A DNA stretch of 48,152 nt from Competibacteraceae bacterium UBA6584 (GTDB lineage: Bacteria; Pseudomonadota; Gammaproteobacteria; Competibacterales; Competibacteraceae), in NCBI GenBank assembly GCA_002433805.1, contig DJIW01000007.1, positions 1 through 48,152 of the forward strand, in the 5' to 3' direction. Position 1 is the stretch's first letter. Each line of letters opens with the position of its first letter. The position numbers were made by a program, and so were the translations under genes. Under the pieces are notes generated by a model. That model searched no databases. It was not told the origin of the DNA and worked only from the letters and a program-made list of their open reading frames with translations. Shown here one piece after another: positions 9,228-16,286 of the stretch.

Positions 9228-9791
9228 TCAGGCAATCCCGTCAAGCACCGCGCGGATGCGCTCGCCGATGTCCTCGACGCTGCCGGTGCCCTTGATGGCG
9301 TGAAGCAGATTTTTCTTCTTGTAGTAGTCGATCAGCGGCGCGGTCTTCTCCTCAAACACCCGCAAGCGGTTGCGGATGGTTTCCTCGTTGTCGTCGGCGC
9401 GGCCGCGCCCCAGCAAGCGCTTGACGATTTCTTCGTAATCCACCTCGATAAACAGCACCGCATCGAGCGGCTGATTGATCTTGGCCAACATCTGGTCCAA
9501 CGCTTCGGCTTGGGCCAAATCGCGCGGGAAGCCATCCATCATGAAGCCCCTGGGATTGATCTTGGCCAAGGCGTTCAACCCGTTCTCGATAATGCCCAGC
9601 ACGAAATCGAACGGCACCAGTTCGCCCGCGTCCATGTACGGCTTGGCGCGCTTGCCCAGTTCGGTGCCCGTGGCGACTTCGGCGCGCAGTAGATCGCCGG
9701 TCGCGACCGTGGAAACGCCGTAGCGTTCGATGATGGCATCGGTTTGGGTTCCCTTGCCGGAACCCGGTGCGCCTAACAGAACGATTCTCAT
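9228..9791 (-). CDS. adk: Adenylate kinase, short-LID form
   Basis: Catalyses ATP + AMP to 2 ADP in the cytoplasm. The product is 187 residues with P-loop GAPGSGKGT at 7-15, the AMP-binding TGDLLRAEV and GFPRDLAQAEAL segments, and the LID arginine region GRGRADDNEETIRNRL. The LID is only a few residues long, against about 38 in the 215-residue E. coli enzyme, so no zinc-binding or extended LID is present. This short form is known in some gammaproteobacteria and cyanobacteria. It ends convergent with livF and is transcribed divergently from ppa, a sensible pairing since both act on nucleotide and pyrophosphate balance. Confidence 0.95.
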   Translation of the reverse strand: MRIVLLGAPGSGKGTQTDAIIERYGVSTVATGDLLRAEVATGTELGKRAKPYMDAGELVPFDFVLGIIENGLNALAKINPRGFMMDGFPRDLAQAEALDQMLAKINQPLDAVLFIEVDYEEIVKRLLGRGRADDNEETIRNRLRVFEEKTAPLIDYYKKKNLLHAIKGTGSVEDIGERIRAVLDGIA

Positions 9792-9907
9792 ATTGGTTTC
9801 ACTCTAGTGGGGGCAAGAAAATGTTGGAAATCCCGTGAGATCGAATGAAGGTTCGACGGCCTGTCGAATCCGGACGCCGGCCGGCCGCTCGAGCGCCGAC
9901 GCCGGCT

Positions 9908-9950
9908 GGCGATCGAGCATGCTCCGGCGAATCGCGGGTTCTCGATCGCC
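9908..9950. repeat. 10-bp perfect inverted repeat in the adk-ppa spacer
   Basis: GGCGATCGAG at 9908-9917 is matched exactly by its complement CTCGATCGCC at 9941-9950, with a 23-base GC-rich loop. It lies 117 bases upstream of the adk start and about 98 bases before the ppa start. It could form a hairpin or be a protein-binding dyad. There is no T-run, so it is not a terminator. Confidence 0.55.
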
Positions 9951-9967
9951 GGCGCGAGTCCGCCGCG

Positions 9968-10009
9968 CTGCCAAGCGTCCGACCTTGTTGTAGTATAGAC
10001 ACGCTTGGC
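9968..10009 (+). promoter_or_regulatory. Candidate ppa promoter with overlapping 9-bp dyad
   Basis: A possible -35 CTGCCA (9968-9973) is followed after 17 bases by a possible -10 TAGTAT (9991-9996), each matching consensus at four of six positions. GCCAAGCGT at 9970-9978 and its exact complement ACGCTTGGC at 10001-10009 flank the -10, so one arm covers the -35 and the other the likely start point. The arms are 31 bases apart, about three helical turns. The promoter call is weak; the repeat itself is exact. Confidence 0.45.
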
Positions 10010-10047
10010 CAAACTACACTCCCATCAACTGCCTGAAGGGTTAGATC

Positions 10048-10581
10048 ATGATTTTGGACAGAGTCGGCGCCGGTCATAACCTTCCTCACGAATTCAATGT
10101 CATCATCGAGATTCCGGCCCACGCCGATCCGGTCAAGTATGAAGTGGATAAGGAGACAGGCGCTTTGTTCGTGGATCGCTTCATGAATACCGCGATGCAT
10201 TATCCTTGCAATTACGGTTACATCCCGCAAACGTTGTGCGCGGACGGCGATCCGTTGGACGTGCTGGTGGTGGCCCCGCTGCCGGTGATCAGCGGCTGCG
10301 TGGTTCGCTGCCGGCCGCTGGGGTTGCTGAAGATGGCGGACGAACGCGGCGGCGACGCCAAACTGCTCGCCGTGCCGATCAAGCAGGAATGCGCGTTGTA
10401 CGATCACATCGAGTCGGTCGAACAGATGTCCAAGGCGCAATTGAATCAAATCGCTCATTTTTTTCAGCACTACAAAGACTTGGATACCGGGAAATGGGTG
10501 CAACTCGACGGATGGGGCGATGTGGAGGAGGCCAAGACCGAGATCGTGCAGTGCCTGGAGCGCTATCAAAGTCAGGATTGA
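10048..10581 (+). CDS. ppa: Soluble inorganic pyrophosphatase (family I)
   Basis: Hydrolyses pyrophosphate to two phosphates in the cytoplasm, pulling biosynthetic reactions forward. At 177 residues it has the usual bacterial family I length. The signature DGDPLDVLV places metal-binding D66, D68 and D71, one off the E. coli numbering. The N-terminal EFNVIIEIP, the KYEVDKETGAL stretch, HYPCNYGYIP and the KWVQLDGWG segment near the C-terminus are all present. The ATG at 10048 follows GGGTTAG. Its neighbour hppA encodes the membrane pyrophosphatase, so this organism pairs a heat-releasing and an energy-conserving enzyme for the same substrate. Confidence 0.97.
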   Translation: MILDRVGAGHNLPHEFNVIIEIPAHADPVKYEVDKETGALFVDRFMNTAMHYPCNYGYIPQTLCADGDPLDVLVVAPLPVISGCVVRCRPLGLLKMADERGGDAKLLAVPIKQECALYDHIESVEQMSKAQLNQIAHFFQHYKDLDTGKWVQLDGWGDVEEAKTEIVQCLERYQSQD

Positions 10582-10880
10582 AGCCTTGCCTTTCCAGCAA
10601 GACCGTGAGGTTTCGACGGCACAAGATCGCCGGCCAGCCCCGGTCGGTTATAGGGTGTTGCCCGAAATGGCGCGATGATTTCTGGCGACTCGGCCCTTTG
10701 TTGGCGTTAACTTGGCCTATTCTTTAGCGAGAGCGTGATATGCTGGAGTTCGGGCTTCTCGTGTCCGACGGCCGAGCTGGCGGTCGATCCCACTCGGACT
10801 AGAGCTTGCCAAGCGGGGCGCGACAAAGCGACCCGGCATGCCAATAATAGAAACATGACACAATAATTCGGAGAACGATC
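10582..10880 (+). other. ppa-hppA intergenic region and hppA leader
   Basis: With the leader ORF after it, this is the only gap over 300 bases. There is no clear terminator after ppa. The 3' half becomes AT-rich, with CAATAAT at about 10841-10847 and again at about 10861-10867, either of which could serve as a -10. No convincing -35 pairs with them. The 9-mer TGCCAAGCG at about 10807-10815 also occurs in the ppa promoter dyad (9969-9977), which may be chance. Confidence 0.35.
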
Positions 10881-10931
10881 ATGATTCTGAAAAACACAAA
10901 CTGCGGAGGATCTCGGTCATGGCGACGGTAG
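10881..10931 (+). CDS. Putative 16-residue leader ORF overlapping the hppA start
   Basis: An ATG at 10881 sits 6 bases after CGGAGA, a credible ribosome site. It reads 16 codons (starting MILKNTNCGG, ending SWRR) to a TAG inside the fifth hppA codon. The reading frame thus overlaps hppA by 13 bases in another frame, and the hppA ribosome site GGAGG (10905-10909) lies inside it. If translated, ribosomes would pass over the hppA initiation region and could couple or modulate its translation. There is no run of a single regulatory codon, so classical amino acid attenuation is not suggested. It could also be chance. Confidence 0.35.
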   Translation: MILKNTNCGGSRSWRR

Positions 10932-12970
10932 GATTAATCCTGGCGCTGCTTTGCGCCATCGGCGCGCTGATTTACGGCGTCAAATCGGTCAATTGGGTGT
11001 TATCCAAAGATGCGGGTAACGCCCGAATGCAGGAAATCGCCGCCGCCGTTCAAGAGGGCGCGCGCGCCTACCTCAACCGGCAGTACACCACGATCGCCAT
11101 CGTCGGCGTCATCGTCGGCGCGGTGATCTTCTTCACCTTGGGGGGCCTTTCGGCGATCGGCTTTGTGATCGGCGCGGTCTGCTCGGGCGTGGCCGGCTAT
11201 ATCGGCATGTACGTCTCGGTCCGCGCCAACGTCCGCACCGCCCAAGCCGCCCATAACGGATTGAACGCGGCGCTGGAAGTCGCGTTTCGCGGCGGCGCGA
11301 TCACCGGCTTGCTGGTGGTCGGGCTGGGCTTGCTCGGCGTGGCGGGCTATTACGTCTTGCTGTCGATGAATGCGGGCGGCGGCGTGCCCGATCTCGGTCC
11401 GTTGATTGGTCTGGCCTTCGGCAGCTCCTTGATTTCCATCTTCGCCCGTCTGGGCGGCGGCATCTTCACCAAGGGCGCGGATGTCGGCGCCGACCTGGTC
11501 GGCAAGGTTGAAGCCGGCATTCCCGAGGACGACCCGCGCAATCCGGCGGTGATCGCCGATAACGTCGGCGATAACGTCGGCGACTGCGCCGGCATGGCCG
11601 CCGACTTGTTCGAGACCTACGCGGTCACCATCATCGCCACCATGCTGGTGGGCAGCCTGGTTTTCACCGGCGAGTTGATCCAAAACGCGGTCGTGTTGCC
11701 GTTGGTGATGGGCGGCGTGTCGATTATTGCCTCGATTATCGGCTGCGGCTTTGTCAAAGCCCGCGAAGGCGAAAAGATCATGAACGCGCTCTATCGCGGC
11801 CTGGCGGTGGCGGGCGGTATTTCCGCCGTCGCGTTCCTGCCGGTGATCTTCCTGCTGATGGGCAGCCAGCATTTGCTGGGCCTGTGGGGTTCGGCGCTGG
11901 TCGGCTTGGGCTTGACCGCCGCCATGGTGGTCGTCACCGAATATTACACCGCCACCGAATACAGTCCGGTGCGCAAGCTGGCGGAGGCCTGCACCACCGG
12001 CCACGCCACCAATATCATCTCCGGGCTGGCGGTATCGATGAAGGCGACCGCCCTGCCGGTGCTGGCGGTGTGTTTGAGCATCGGCTTGGCCTACTCCTGG
12101 GCGGGTTTGTACGGCATCGCCATCGCCGCCACCGCCATGCTGTCGATGGCCGGCATCATCGTCGCGCTCGACGCTTACGGTCCGATTACCGACAACGCCG
12201 GCGGCATCGCCGAAATGGCGGAGATGGACGAGAAGATTCGCGCCATCACCGATCCCTTGGACGCGGTGGGCAACACCACCAAGGCGGTGACCAAGGGCTA
12301 CGCCATCGGCTCGGCCGGCCTGGCCGCGCTGGTCCTGTTCGCCGACTTCGAGCACAAGCTGCAACTCGCTAACATCAACGTCGATTTTTCGCTGACCGAC
12401 CCGGTGGTCATCATCGGCCTGTTCATCGGCGGCATGATTCCGTTCCTGTTCGGGGCCATGGCGATGGAGGCGGTCGGCCGCGCCGCCGGCGCGGTGGTGC
12501 TGGAAGTGCGCCGCCAGTTCCAGGAAATCTCCGGCATTATGGAAGGCACCACCAAACCCGATTATTCGCGCGCGGTGGATTTGCTGACTAAGGCGGCGAT
12601 CAAGGAGATGATCATTCCCTCGCTGTTGCCGGTGCTGACGCCGATCGTGGTCGCGTTCGGCATGGCGTGGCTGATGGGGCCGGAGGCCGGACCCAAGGCG
12701 CTGGGCGGTCTGCTGATGGGCACCATCGTCACCGGCTTGTTCGTGGCGATTTCCATGACCGCCGGCGGTGGTGCTTGGGATAACGCCAAGAAATACATCG
12801 AGGATGGCAACTTTGGCGGTAAGGGCTCCGAAGCCCATAAAGCGGCGGTCACCGGCGATACCGTCGGCGACCCCTACAAGGACACCGCCGGTCCGGCGGT
12901 CAATCCGCTGATCAAGATCATCAACATCGTCGCTCTGCTCATCGTGCCGCTGCTGGTGGCCATGAAGTAG
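10919..12970 (+). CDS. hppA: Membrane-bound proton-translocating pyrophosphatase, K+-independent type
   Basis: An integral membrane ion pump of 683 residues with about 16 membrane segments, coupling pyrophosphate hydrolysis to ion export. The substrate and metal loops are intact: GADVGADLVGKVE, the long EDDPRNPAVIADNVGDNVGDCAG run, and DAYGPITDNAGG near residue 420. The motif GNTTKA has lysine where K+-dependent enzymes have alanine (GNTTAA). That is the established marker of the K+-independent, proton-pumping subfamily. The start ATG at 10919 follows GGAGG by 9 bases. The gene lies downstream of ppa and only 6 bases before moaC. It may conserve energy from biosynthetic pyrophosphate under low-energy or anaerobic conditions. 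Confidence 0.96.
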   Translation: MATVGLILALLCAIGALIYGVKSVNWVLSKDAGNARMQEIAAAVQEGARAYLNRQYTTIAIVGVIVGAVIFFTLGGLSAIGFVIGAVCSGVAGYIGMYVSVRANVRTAQAAHNGLNAALEVAFRGGAITGLLVVGLGLLGVAGYYVLLSMNAGGGVPDLGPLIGLAFGSSLISIFARLGGGIFTKGADVGADLVGKVEAGIPEDDPRNPAVIADNVGDNVGDCAGMAADLFETYAVTIIATMLVGSLVFTGELIQNAVVLPLVMGGVSIIASIIGCGFVKAREGEKIMNALYRGLAVAGGISAVAFLPVIFLLMGSQHLLGLWGSALVGLGLTAAMVVVTEYYTATEYSPVRKLAEACTTGHATNIISGLAVSMKATALPVLAVCLSIGLAYSWAGLYGIAIAATAMLSMAGIIVALDAYGPITDNAGGIAEMAEMDEKIRAITDPLDAVGNTTKAVTKGYAIGSAGLAALVLFADFEHKLQLANINVDFSLTDPVVIIGLFIGGMIPFLFGAMAMEAVGRAAGAVVLEVRRQFQEISGIMEGTTKPDYSRAVDLLTKAAIKEMIIPSLLPVLTPIVVAFGMAWLMGPEAGPKALGGLLMGTIVTGLFVAISMTAGGGAWDNAKKYIEDGNFGGKGSEAHKAAVTGDTVGDPYKDTAGPAVNPLIKIINIVALLIVPLLVAMK

Positions 12971-12976
12971 CCTTGC

Positions 12977-13453
12977 GTGGCCGAACTGAGCCACTTCAAC
13001 GCCGCCGGCGAGGCCCACATGGTGGATGTGGGCGACAAGGAGGTCACTCGCCGGGCGGCCGTCGCCGAAGGTTATCTGCGGATGTGCCCGGCCACCCTGC
13101 AACGGATCGTGACCGGCGCGCACGCCAAGGGCGATGTGCTCGGCGTCGCCCGCATCGCCGGCATCATGGCCGCCAAGCGCACCGCCGATCTGATCCCGCT
13201 GTGTCACCCGCTGGCGCTCACCCGCGTGGCGGTGGATTTGCAGCCGGCGGCTGAGTTGTCCGCCGTCCACTGTCAGGCCACGGTGGAAACCCTAGGCCGC
13301 ACCGGGGTGGAAATGGAAGCGCTCACCGCCGTCCAAATCGCGTTGCTCACCGTCTATGACATGTGCAAGGCGGTGGATCGCGGCATGACCCTGACCGACA
13401 TTCGCCTGCTGGAAAAAACCGGGGGTCGATCCGGCGTCTGGCGTCGGGAATGA
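12977..13453 (+). CDS. moaC: Cyclic pyranopterin monophosphate synthase MoaC
   Basis: The second step of molybdenum cofactor synthesis in the cytoplasm, converting the MoaA product to cyclic pyranopterin monophosphate. The product is 158 residues with the family hallmarks AHMVDVGDKEVTRR, AAKRTADLIPLCHPL and YDMCKAVDRGM, which contain the catalytic lysines and histidine. It begins at a GTG 6 bases after the hppA stop, with no strong ribosome site, so it is probably read through from hppA. Its stop overlaps the rnd ATG by 4 bases. No other moa gene is present in the window, so MoaA and the remaining enzymes must be encoded elsewhere. Confidence 0.95.
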   Translation: MAELSHFNAAGEAHMVDVGDKEVTRRAAVAEGYLRMCPATLQRIVTGAHAKGDVLGVARIAGIMAAKRTADLIPLCHPLALTRVAVDLQPAAELSAVHCQATVETLGRTGVEMEALTAVQIALLTVYDMCKAVDRGMTLTDIRLLEKTGGRSGVWRRE

Positions 13454-14562
13454 ACGACGCGCTTTATATTGTCGATCAACCCGCGCTGGTCGATTTTTGC
13501 GCGGGTTTGGGCGATCCGCCTTGGCTGGCGTTGGACACCGAATTCGTCCGCGAGCAAACCTTCCATCCTCAATTATGCTTGATCCAAATCGCCGTTCCCG
13601 GTCGAGTCGCGTGTATCGACCCGCTGGCGGTGCCGTCGCTGGAGCCGTTGCTGGAGAGGCTTTACGACCCGCGCGTGACCAAGGTGCTGCACGCCGCTTA
13701 TCAGGATTTGGAAATATTTTTTCAACTTCAGGGCGCGGTCCCCGCTCCGGTGTTCGACACGCAACTGGCGGCGCTGGTTTTGGGCTGCGGCAACCAGATC
13801 GGTTACGCGGCGCTGGTGGAGCGCGTGTTGGGGGTGAGCTTGGCCAAGGCCCACACCCGCGCCGATTGGCGGCGGCGGCCTCTAGCCCCGGAATGGCTGG
13901 CTTACGCCGCCGATGATGTGCGCTATCTGGGCGATCTTTACAACCGCCAGCTCGCCGCGCTGCGGGAGCGCGGCTGGCTGGAGGCCTTGGCGGAGGATTT
14001 TCAGGCGTTAGCCGCGCCGGAGCACTACCGTCTGGACCCGTTGGATGCCTGGCGTCGGGTTCGGGACCAGAATCGATTGCGCGGCGCGCAACAGGCGGTC
14101 TTGCGCGCGCTGGCGGCTTGGCGCGAGCGTCAGGCGAGCCGTCAGGATCGGCCGCGCCGCTGGATTTTGGCTGACGCGGCGCTGATCGAACTGGCGCGGC
14201 GGCTGCCGGACACGCCGGAGGCGTTGCGCCAGATTCGCGCCCTGCCCAACGCGGTTCGTGAGCGACAGGGGGAAGCCTTGTTGGAAACCATCGCCGCCGC
14301 GCGCGCCGAACCGCCGGAACAATGGCCGACTCCGTCGCGGCGGCGGCGGTTTTCGCTGGAACAAGCGGCGCGCGCGGCCCGTTTGGTGGAACTGCTCGAA
14401 AACCGCGCGGCGCAATACGGGATTTACCCTGGCGCGTTGGCGGATCGGCGCGATATCGAAGCCGTGCTGTTCGGGGAAGACTCCCGACTGTTCCACGGTT
14501 GGCGCGCGGCGCTTTTGAGCGGGGAGCGCTTGTCGGAATTCGCCCCCGACGCAAGCGGCTAA
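13450..14562 (+). CDS. rnd: Ribonuclease D
   Basis: A 3'-5' exoribonuclease that trims tRNA precursors. The product is 370 residues. The DEDDy catalytic set is visible: D29 and E31 in LDTEFVRE, D86 in HAAYQDLE, and Y152 with D156 in YAADDVRYL. An HRDC RNA-binding domain follows at about 210-290 (ALAAWRERQASRQDRPRRWI). The open frame extends 29 codons upstream into moaC, but the ATG at 13450, overlapping the moaC stop as ATGA, gives the family's normal N-terminus. It is the last gene of the apparent hppA-moaC-rnd unit. An extended hairpin with a T-run follows 150 bases later. Confidence 0.95.
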   Translation: MNDALYIVDQPALVDFCAGLGDPPWLALDTEFVREQTFHPQLCLIQIAVPGRVACIDPLAVPSLEPLLERLYDPRVTKVLHAAYQDLEIFFQLQGAVPAPVFDTQLAALVLGCGNQIGYAALVERVLGVSLAKAHTRADWRRRPLAPEWLAYAADDVRYLGDLYNRQLAALRERGWLEALAEDFQALAAPEHYRLDPLDAWRRVRDQNRLRGAQQAVLRALAAWRERQASRQDRPRRWILADAALIELARRLPDTPEALRQIRALPNAVRERQGEALLETIAAARAEPPEQWPTPSRRRRFSLEQAARAARLVELLENRAAQYGIYPGALADRRDIEAVLFGEDSRLFHGWRAALLSGERLSEFAPDASG

Positions 14563-14713
14563 ACGGCCCCAGCCGGGTGTCCGACAAGACCGCCAGTCTG
14601 TTTCGGGCGGCTCTCCCAGGCCCGCTCGCTGGCCCGCCTTCAGACGTTCAGGCAACATTCACCTAGGGAGCACCATACTGGCGCGCATCCAGTGTGGGTG
14701 TAAGTGGACTTTG

Positions 14714-14766
14714 TGACGGCGCTGTCATTAACCGTTGATCCCCTAGTGACCGCCGTCAATTTTTTT
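14714..14766 (+). terminator. Strong hairpin terminator or attenuator before the lipoprotein gene
   Basis: TGACGGCG (14714-14721) pairs with CGCCGTCA (14751-14758). Inside it GTCATTA (14724-14730) pairs with TAGTGAC (14744-14750) with one G-U, leaving a 13-base loop and a 2-base bulge. Seven Ts follow at 14760-14766. It is 150 bases beyond rnd yet only 40 bases before the lipoprotein start codon, so it either ends the rnd transcript or lies in the lipoprotein leader as an attenuator. Confidence 0.72.
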
Positions 14767-14805
14767 AGCGCTGCCCGCCACCGATGATTGGGAGAGACTC
14801 CGCTC

Positions 14806-15147
14806 ATGAAGACGCCGTTCAAGATCGCTGTTATCGCCGCCGCCCTAGCGTTCACCGCTGCCTGCGCGCCGCCTGGGGCACCTTATTATCACACTCAAAA
14901 CGGCGCATTGATGGGCGCGACGGCTGGCGCGGTTATCGGCCATCAGCTCGACGACCGCAACGGCGCCGTGGCCGGCGGTCTGGCCGGCGCGTTGATCGGC
15001 GGCTCGGTCGGCAATCAGATGGACTACCAAAATAACTATCAATCCGGCGATGGTTATTGGCGCGACCGCCCGCCGCCGCGCCGCTATTATCGCGACCGTT
15101 ACTACCGGGATTACGGTCCGCCGCCGGGCTATTACCGCGGTTGGTGA
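14806..15147 (+). CDS. Small glycine-zipper lipoprotein
   Basis: A predicted outer-membrane or periplasmic lipoprotein of 113 residues. Residues 1-20 form a lipoprotein signal peptide ending FTAAC, with the cysteine at about 21; the lipobox is slightly atypical. A glycine-zipper stretch (GALMGATAGAVIGHQL and GAVAGGLAGALIGGSVGNQM) spans about 35-75, as in the Gly-zipper/Rick_17kDa-type families. The tail is rich in Tyr, Arg and Pro. Function is unknown; such proteins often affect envelope stability. The ATG at 14806 is chosen over the TTG at 14788 because GGGAGAG lies just upstream. A strong hairpin with T-run precedes it and a palindromic terminator follows. Confidence 0.8.
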   Translation: MKTPFKIAVIAAALAFTAACAPPGAPYYHTQNGALMGATAGAVIGHQLDDRNGAVAGGLAGALIGGSVGNQMDYQNNYQSGDGYWRDRPPPRRYYRDRYYRDYGPPPGYYRGW

Positions 15148-15256
15148 TCCTGCCGGAGCGCGGTTGCGGCCCTGGCGCTCCAAGGAGCTGCGCGGAGGCG
15201 CTTTCCCGCCGCCGCATGGCCCGATCGGTTGGGTTGATCGACGAATGCTTGATCAG

Positions 15257-15286
15257 AAAAAGCCCCTGGCGCGCCAGGGGCTTTTT
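15257..15286. terminator. Bidirectional palindromic terminator
   Basis: A perfect 30-base palindrome: AAAAAGCCCCTGGCG followed directly by its exact complement, giving a GC-rich stem flanked by A5 and T5 in either direction. It lies between the rightward lipoprotein gene and the leftward gene at 15317, and serves both convergent transcripts. Confidence 0.92.
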
Positions 15287-15316
15287 GATCTGTTTCAACG
15301 CGCCTAGTCGCGACGC

Positions 15317-16093
15317 TCAGCTCAGGTTTGCCGAACGCCACCAAGCATTATGCTCGCGGCGTAAAATTTCGTGCGAGGGCATCGCATAAAACGCGAGTTC
15401 GGAGCCGTTGCCGGTGTAAATACCGCTCTTGATCATTCGATAAGGGAATTCCAAGGAATGGACCCGATGGACCAACTTGCTCTGTTTGCCGGTCGGATCG
15501 ACTTCCAGCAACGCCTCGCGCAAGTGGTGCATGAACGAATAAGGCAGATCGCCCACCGCGCCGTTGACCGGGTCGGTCGACAGCGCGCCCAGACCCAGTT
15601 CGACGAAGCACAAGCCGGGGAAGCGAATGAATTTGGCCGGCTGGCTGGTCACGCTCTCGTAATAAGTACGGGCGTCTTGCGCGCTGACCACCAGGCTGTT
15701 GACGGGCGCGAGATCCTGGTACATGTGCAAGCCCTTTTCTTTCGCCGGAAAGGCGTCGGTCCGGCTCAAGCCCAAGGTCTGCCCGTAAGCGGTGCTCAGA
15801 TACAGCTTGCCCAAGGCGCTGATGGGAATGTGCTCCAGCACCCGATAAACCGCGATATAAACCGAGTTTTTCGGGGTGCCGTCTGGATGGGCAACGCAGC
15901 GCTTGAGCCCTTCGTCGATGTTGAAAAATTCGTGGCGGAAATTGGGATCGACCTCGAAAAAGATGGCCTGTCCCTTTGATTTGTACTTATGGCCGGTCGC
16001 GTAATATTGCCCGAACTGTTCTGGCCCCAGCATGGAAGCAATCAGCGCTTCAGGGATCAGCGAGAAGTAAAGATGAATCGTCATGGTGCGCAT
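15317..16093 (-). CDS. Conserved-looking protein of unknown function (258 aa)
   Basis: I do not recognise this family. The product is a soluble 258-residue protein with no signal peptide or membrane segment. It starts TIHLYFSLIPEALIASML, then has GQYYATGHKYKSKGQAIFFEVD, a middle part with FPAKEKGLHMYQDLAPVNSLVVSAQ, and ends with two conserved-looking tryptophans. Balanced composition and normal codon use argue it is a real gene. No nucleotide-binding, metal or catalytic motif stands out. The first ATG (16093) is only 3 bases past AGGAG; the ATG at 16084 is 12 bases past it, so the start is uncertain. It is bounded by a bidirectional terminator on one side and a consensus -10 about 100 bases upstream, and so appears monocistronic. 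Confidence 0.75.
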   Translation of the reverse strand: MRTMTIHLYFSLIPEALIASMLGPEQFGQYYATGHKYKSKGQAIFFEVDPNFRHEFFNIDEGLKRCVAHPDGTPKNSVYIAVYRVLEHIPISALGKLYLSTAYGQTLGLSRTDAFPAKEKGLHMYQDLAPVNSLVVSAQDARTYYESVTSQPAKFIRFPGLCFVELGLGALSTDPVNGAVGDLPYSFMHHLREALLEVDPTGKQSKLVHRVHSLEFPYRMIKSGIYTGNGSELAFYAMPSHEILRREHNAWWRSANLS

Positions 16094-16196
16094 GGTCTCC
16101 TGGATGAAATTTTACGAAATCGCGGGCGTCCTCACTCATCGAAGCTCTCGATAAGCGATATCGTTTTTGATTACCGTTTTGATTTTAACCCCTTTC

Positions 16197-16202
16197 ATTA
16201 TA
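16197..16202 (-). promoter_or_regulatory. Consensus -10 element upstream of the unknown gene
   Basis: Read leftward, the hexamer is TATAAT, a six-of-six match, about 104 bases before the start codon at 16093. No good -35 is present at 16-18 bases, so an activator may be required. The leader between them is AT-rich, with a near-duplicated CGTTTTGATT stretch around 16162-16184. Confidence 0.4.
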
Positions 16203-16286
16203 TGAGGTGTGGGCGCGGAGCGCTGCTGCTTCGTAACATTTCACGGCACCGAGCCGCCTCGTCGCGCTGGCGCGCCTGCCGTCGGA

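Noticed and set aside
11000..13270. Long reverse-strand open frame opposite hppA and moaC
   Set aside because: Composition is dominated by His, Arg, Gly and Asp, typical of an antisense shadow of GC-rich codons, and both forward genes are certain.
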